A stretch of 64,000 bases of DNA from an uncultured Clostridia bacterium (lineage in GTDB: Bacteria > Bacillota > Clostridia > Oscillospirales > Acutalibacteraceae), in NCBI GenBank assembly GCA_946555465.1, contig CAMNST010000013.1:1-64000 (forward strand), given 5' to 3'. A program made the translations under genes and the position numbers. The stretch's first letter is position 1. Each line of letters begins with the position of its first letter. Below, piece by piece: positions 60,017 to 64,000 of this stretch. The notes below the pieces were generated by a model. The model did no database searches. It was not told the DNA's origin and was given only the letters and a program-made list of their open reading frames with translations.

Positions 60017-60259
60017 ATGAATAAAGTTCAGAAATATGTTGAAAATGTATTGCAGCCAAAACTTCAGGGTGACGGCGGCTGGGTTGAGTTCGTTTCTCTT
60101 GAGGATGAGAAACTTACACTTGTTTTCAGAGGCGAATGTTCTAAATGTCTTATTCTGCACCGCTGCACCGATTGGATTGAGAAGCAGATAAAAAAAGATT
60201 TACATAAAAATGTTAAGGTTTGTGCTGTTCGCAAAAAACCTTATTTTCAGGATGTTTAA
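60017..60259 (+). CDS. NifU C-terminal-like small protein
   Basis: VENVLQPKLQGDGGWVEFVSLEDEKLTLVFRGECSKCLILHRC. Confidence 0.72.
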   Translation: MNKVQKYVENVLQPKLQGDGGWVEFVSLEDEKLTLVFRGECSKCLILHRCTDWIEKQIKKDLHKNVKVCAVRKKPYFQDV

Positions 60260-60271
60260 GGAGGGGTGACA

Positions 60272-63196
60272 ATGGCTCATATTAAAGTTGTAAGACGTTC
60301 AATGCGTCCGGAAGAGTGGACCGATCTTCGTTTTGGTTGGCTCAAAAGATATATATATGACAATAAATGGGAAATAAAAAATCTGATGATACGTGATGCC
60401 CGTCAGGTTTCTGAAATGGAGTTTGAATACTACAGTGATGAATACAGACCGCTTAATAAAGGTGATATGTATTTCACCCCTGACGGAACTGCTTTCATTA
60501 AAGCAGATGTTGATATTCCGGCAGAATTTCAGGGAAAAGAACTTTGGTTTTCACTTAAAACCGCAGCCGAAATCTGTGTAAAGGTAAACGGAAAATACGT
60601 CGGCGGTGTTGACCCTAACAGAGAGCGAATGCTCCTTTCCCCTTATATTAATGACAAGGAAACGCTTCATTTTGATATGATGGGCTATAACCGCTCAAAG
60701 CCTGACGATGAGCGAAATCCCGAGTCTTTATCCGTTCGCGGCTGCCGCCAGATTTTTGAGGGCGCCTATATCTGCACCGTAAATCATAAAGTGCAGGATC
60801 TTGTGTGGGATTTTGAGGCGCTGCTTGATATTGCAAAAAGTGATTTATTCAATGAGGATTACAGAAATTTTCTGAATAAAGAACTGAATAATGCAATGAA
60901 TTTAATTGATTTTGATAGTGACAACCTTACCGGAATTGACGAATGCAGGCAGTATCTTAACGATGTTGTATTTGCCAATGACACATATAAGGGAAACGGT
61001 GATGTTGCACTTATTGCCCACTCGCATCTTGATATTGCGTATTACTGGAGAAGAATTCATGCAGTTCAGAAAAATTTGAGAACCGTGTTGATTCAACTTC
61101 GTCTTATGGATAAGTATCCTGACTTTAAATATACGCATACGCAGCCGTATGTATATGAAACACTTGAAAAATACTATCCTGATGTTTTTGAAGAATTAAA
61201 AGAAAAAGTTGCAAACGGTCAGTTTGAACCTGTGGGTGCAATGTATGTTGAACCCGATTGCAACATTCCTTCGGCAGAATCTTTGGTACGTCAGTGCCTT
61301 TATGGTCAGCAGACTTATAAGAGAATGTTCGACAGAACAGTTAATAATGCATGGATGCCTGATGTTTTCGGAAACAGTTGGATAATGCCGCAGATTCTTA
61401 AGAAAAGCGGCGTTGAATATTTTGTATCAAATAAGATGTCAACATGGAATGATACCAACCGTTTTCCGCACAATAACTTTATATGGAGGGGTATAGACGG
61501 TTCCGATGTTCTTGCCTGTGTTCCTCCTACCCATTTTATAACATGGAATGCGCCTTCACAGATTCAGGAAAACTGGGAAGCGTATATTGATAAAGACAGC
61601 GGCGGACAGACGCTTAATATGTTCGGTTACGGTGATGGTGGTTCAGGCTGCACCGAAGAAATGATTGAACTTATGCATCGCTTTGAAAAAATCGCTGTTA
61701 TGCCGAAATGCGAGCATATGGGCGGCAGTGAATTTCTCGAAAGAAATCTTAAGAATAATGATAATCTTGAGGTGTGGGACGGTGAACTCTATCTTGAAAT
61801 GCACCGCGGAACCTTCACCACAAAATCAAATCTGAAAAAAGCGAATCGCCGTCTTGAATATAAACTGCGTGATGCTGAACTCCTTTCTGTTTTAAGAGGG
61901 GAAGATAATACTGCCGAAATAACCGATATTTATAAAAAACTTCTTGTTAATCAGTTTCATGATATTCTGCCCGGTTCTCATATCCATCCTGTTTATGAAG
62001 ATACAATGGCAGATTATAAAGATATTGAAGCAAGACTTGATAAAATTATCGGTACCGGAAAAACATATTTCAACACCCTTAATTTTAAGCGTACTTCTCT
62101 GACATTTGTGCCAAACAAAAATGGTTCGGCAACAAGATACGGCGTAAAAGGCAACTGGGTAATTCCAAATGCCGAGCCGCTTTCATCTGTCAATATCCGT
62201 GCAGTAAAGTTCAAGGGCGAGTGGATAACTGTCGGGAATACCGTTGAAACTCCGTTTTATTCGATTAAATTTAATGCAGACGGTTCAATCGCATCTCTTT
62301 TTGATAAAGAAAATGACCGTGAATGGGCAAACGGTGATTTCAACAAACTCAAAATATATACTGACTGTCCCGGCAACTATGATGCGTGGGATATTCTTCC
62401 GAATTATAAAGATAAGCAGATTGATATTACTGTTGAAGAAGCGCTTCATCTCTGTGAGCAGGATGGCGAAAGTGCAACTTTCAAAACTGTTTTGGCAACA
62501 GAAAAATCAAAGTGGACCATGCTTATTCGTGTATTCAGAAGAAGCCGCGGCATAGAAGTTGAAAATATTGTTGACTGGAACGAGAAACATAAACTTGCCA
62601 AAGCAGAATTCTCATGTAATGTACTTTCGCGTAAGGCGCTTTGTGATACATCGGCAGGGTTTATTGAGAGAGACACCCATAAAAATACAACATGGCAGCA
62701 GGCACGTTTTGAAACCTGCCACCATAAATGGGCAGATTTATCCGAAACCGACGGTGGTGTCGCCCTTATTAATGACGGTAAATACGGTATCGGTTTTGAT
62801 AATAACACAATGTCTCTTTCTCTTCTTCGTGCAACAATCAGACCTGATGTTACAAGTGATATCGGTACGCATGATTTCTGCTATATGATTATGCCGCACA
62901 GTAAAAATGCAGTTGATGCTGATATTAATAAAACCGCATTTGAATATAATATTCCGCTTGTAAAGGCAGATGTTCAGTATAACGGAGAAAGTTATGCGCC
63001 TCTTTATATGCAGGCAATGAAAAAGTCTGAAGACGGTTCAATGACTGTTATCAGATTGAGTGAACAGGATGGAAAACGCGGTAAAATAAAACTTTCCCGC
63101 AAAGTCAGACTGCTCAATATGCTCGAAGAAACCGAGTGCGAAACAGATGTTATTGCGTATAAACCGTTTGAAATTATTACAATAGGGGTAGAATAA
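60272..63196 (+). CDS. Glycoside hydrolase family 38 alpha-mannosidase (second)
   Basis: ALIAHSHLDIAYYWRRIHAVQKNLRT; NAWMPDVFGNSWIMPQILKKSGVEYFVSNKMSTWND; LLVNQFHDILPGSHIHPVYEDT. Confidence 0.92.
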   Translation: MAHIKVVRRSMRPEEWTDLRFGWLKRYIYDNKWEIKNLMIRDARQVSEMEFEYYSDEYRPLNKGDMYFTPDGTAFIKADVDIPAEFQGKELWFSLKTAAEICVKVNGKYVGGVDPNRERMLLSPYINDKETLHFDMMGYNRSKPDDERNPESLSVRGCRQIFEGAYICTVNHKVQDLVWDFEALLDIAKSDLFNEDYRNFLNKELNNAMNLIDFDSDNLTGIDECRQYLNDVVFANDTYKGNGDVALIAHSHLDIAYYWRRIHAVQKNLRTVLIQLRLMDKYPDFKYTHTQPYVYETLEKYYPDVFEELKEKVANGQFEPVGAMYVEPDCNIPSAESLVRQCLYGQQTYKRMFDRTVNNAWMPDVFGNSWIMPQILKKSGVEYFVSNKMSTWNDTNRFPHNNFIWRGIDGSDVLACVPPTHFITWNAPSQIQENWEAYIDKDSGGQTLNMFGYGDGGSGCTEEMIELMHRFEKIAVMPKCEHMGGSEFLERNLKNNDNLEVWDGELYLEMHRGTFTTKSNLKKANRRLEYKLRDAELLSVLRGEDNTAEITDIYKKLLVNQFHDILPGSHIHPVYEDTMADYKDIEARLDKIIGTGKTYFNTLNFKRTSLTFVPNKNGSATRYGVKGNWVIPNAEPLSSVNIRAVKFKGEWITVGNTVETPFYSIKFNADGSIASLFDKENDREWANGDFNKLKIYTDCPGNYDAWDILPNYKDKQIDITVEEALHLCEQDGESATFKTVLATEKSKWTMLIRVFRRSRGIEVENIVDWNEKHKLAKAEFSCNVLSRKALCDTSAGFIERDTHKNTTWQQARFETCHHKWADLSETDGGVALINDGKYGIGFDNNTMSLSLLRATIRPDVTSDIGTHDFCYMIMPHSKNAVDADINKTAFEYNIPLVKADVQYNGESYAPLYMQAMKKSEDGSMTVIRLSEQDGKRGKIKLSRKVRLLNMLEETECETDVIAYKPFEIITIGVE

Positions 63197-63594
63197 TGAG
63201 ACCTGTTCATATTTTAATTATTGCTGCGGTAATTCTTGTTTTAGGTGTTATTATTTTTCCAATCGTTAATCGCCGTCAGTTTCGCAATCTTCCTCCTGAA
63301 CAGCAGGTAAGAATACTGATGAAAGAGGCAAAAGGGCTCGCCTATTTTAAAAATGTGGCTAAAGGCGGAAAAGGCACTTTATTTTATGTCAAAAATAAAC
63401 GTAAAATTCTTGCCTTCCCTTGGGTGCTTATTGATGGCAAAATGGTCTGTATTCGCAAAAATCCTTTTGAAAAATGGGATTATCCCGAAGAACAGCAACC
63501 GCTTAATGACGATGAACTGGCGCAAATTAAACAGGAGATAGAGAATTTTAACAAAAAAAATCCTGTAAAAATTGTATTTAATAATAAGAAATAA
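63196..63594 (+). CDS. Hypothetical membrane-anchored small protein
   Basis: N-terminal TM (VHILIIAAVILVLGVIIFPIV); overlaps GH38 stop. Confidence 0.6.
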   Translation: MRPVHILIIAAVILVLGVIIFPIVNRRQFRNLPPEQQVRILMKEAKGLAYFKNVAKGGKGTLFYVKNKRKILAFPWVLIDGKMVCIRKNPFEKWDYPEEQQPLNDDELAQIKQEIENFNKKNPVKIVFNNKK

Positions 63595-63601
63595 TATAAA
63601 G

Positions 63602-63649
63602 ACCGTTTTAATTTTGAGTATAATCTTAATTAAAACGGTTTTATTTTTA
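63602..63649 (+). terminator. Intrinsic terminator
   Basis: accgttttaatt-ttgagtataatctt-aattaaaacggt-tttattttt. Confidence 0.75.
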
Positions 63650-63657
63650 AATTGCTC

Positions 63658-63701
63658 TTGACAATTATGCATATACTGTATATACTGTTAATGTACAGTA
63701 T
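63658..63701 (+). promoter_or_regulatory. Promoter and palindromic operator of the GntR gene
   Basis: TTGACA (63658-63663), 17 nt, TATACT (63681-63686); ATACTGTA (63673-63680)/TACAGTAT (63694-63701). Confidence 0.7.
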
Positions 63702-63713
63702 GAAAGGAGGCCG

Positions 63714-64000
63714 ATGATGTATATATTTATAGACAACAAAAGCGGTCAGCCTATATATGAACAGATTTATTCTCAGATAAAGCAGCAAATTATAAATGAA
63801 ACTTTAAAACAGGATGAAATGCTTCCGTCAATACGCAATCTTGCAAAGGATTTAAAAATAAGTGTTATCACCACCAAGCGTGCTTATGAAGAATTGGAAC
63901 GTGACGGATTTATATATACCGTGGCGGCAAAAGGCTGTTTTGTTGCGGCAAAAAATATTGAACTTCTGAAAGAAGAACAATTAAGAAAAATTGAAAAACA
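63714..64000 (+). CDS. GntR family (YtrA-like) transcriptional regulator, 3'-truncated by window
   Basis: MMYIFIDNKSGQPIYEQIYSQIKQQIINETLKQDEMLPSIRNLAKDLKISVITTKRAYEELERDGFIYTVAAKGCFV; absent from the ORF track because no stop falls in the window. Confidence 0.9.
   Translation, partial: MMYIFIDNKSGQPIYEQIYSQIKQQIINETLKQDEMLPSIRNLAKDLKISVITTKRAYEELERDGFIYTVAAKGCFVAAKNIELLKEEQLRKIEK

Noticed and set aside
1-64000. tRNA, rRNA, CRISPR arrays, IS transposases, integrases or prophage genes
   Set aside because: None recognised by eye in either strand. Without tRNAscan/Infernal a small RNA gene could be missed.

Overview
AT-rich Firmicutes/Clostridia-type chromosomal window, probably a spore-forming gut Ruminococcaceae/Oscillospirales relative (inferred from gene content). 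It is almost fully coding and mostly on the + strand. Left edge: a glycan-degradation pair (GH38, 5'-truncated by the window, plus GH29) and a large secreted GH25 lysozyme with ten tandem ~78-aa modules. A short minus-strand block follows (orphan small protein, TIGR01212-type radical SAM protein, inositol monophosphatase), then murT-gatD. The conserved rpsB-tsf | pyrH-frr-uppS-cdsA-dxr-rseP-ispG-polC block is split by a ~13 kb accessory island (14.8-28.1 kb). The island carries a Phd/RelE toxin-antitoxin pair, HIT, NUDIX, HAD and phosphorylase enzymes, an acyltransferase, an XRE regulator, an ATP-grasp/opine-dehydrogenase pair and a BspA-like surface protein. Next come an incomplete his operon with a HisZ-HisG fusion, recJ, relA/spoT, dtd, hemZ, a yabM-mazG-HU-yabO-yabP-yabQ-divIC sporulation/division block, a second GH38 and a truncated GntR regulator. 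Main items for a second look: (1) a promoter, ~126-nt hairpin, loop/tail complementarity and UUCG terminator stacked just upstream of an orphan 92-aa gene on the minus strand (candidate structured leader RNA); (2) a PolC that appears to lack the 3'-5' exonuclease insertion; (3) a 25-bp exact duplication of the tsf 3' end flanking a ~1.9 kb TA-bearing segment; (4) HisZ-HisG fusion in a his operon lacking hisC, hisH and hisF; (5) an ATP-grasp plus opine-dehydrogenase pair. All calls come from reading the sequence and translations; no database search was run.
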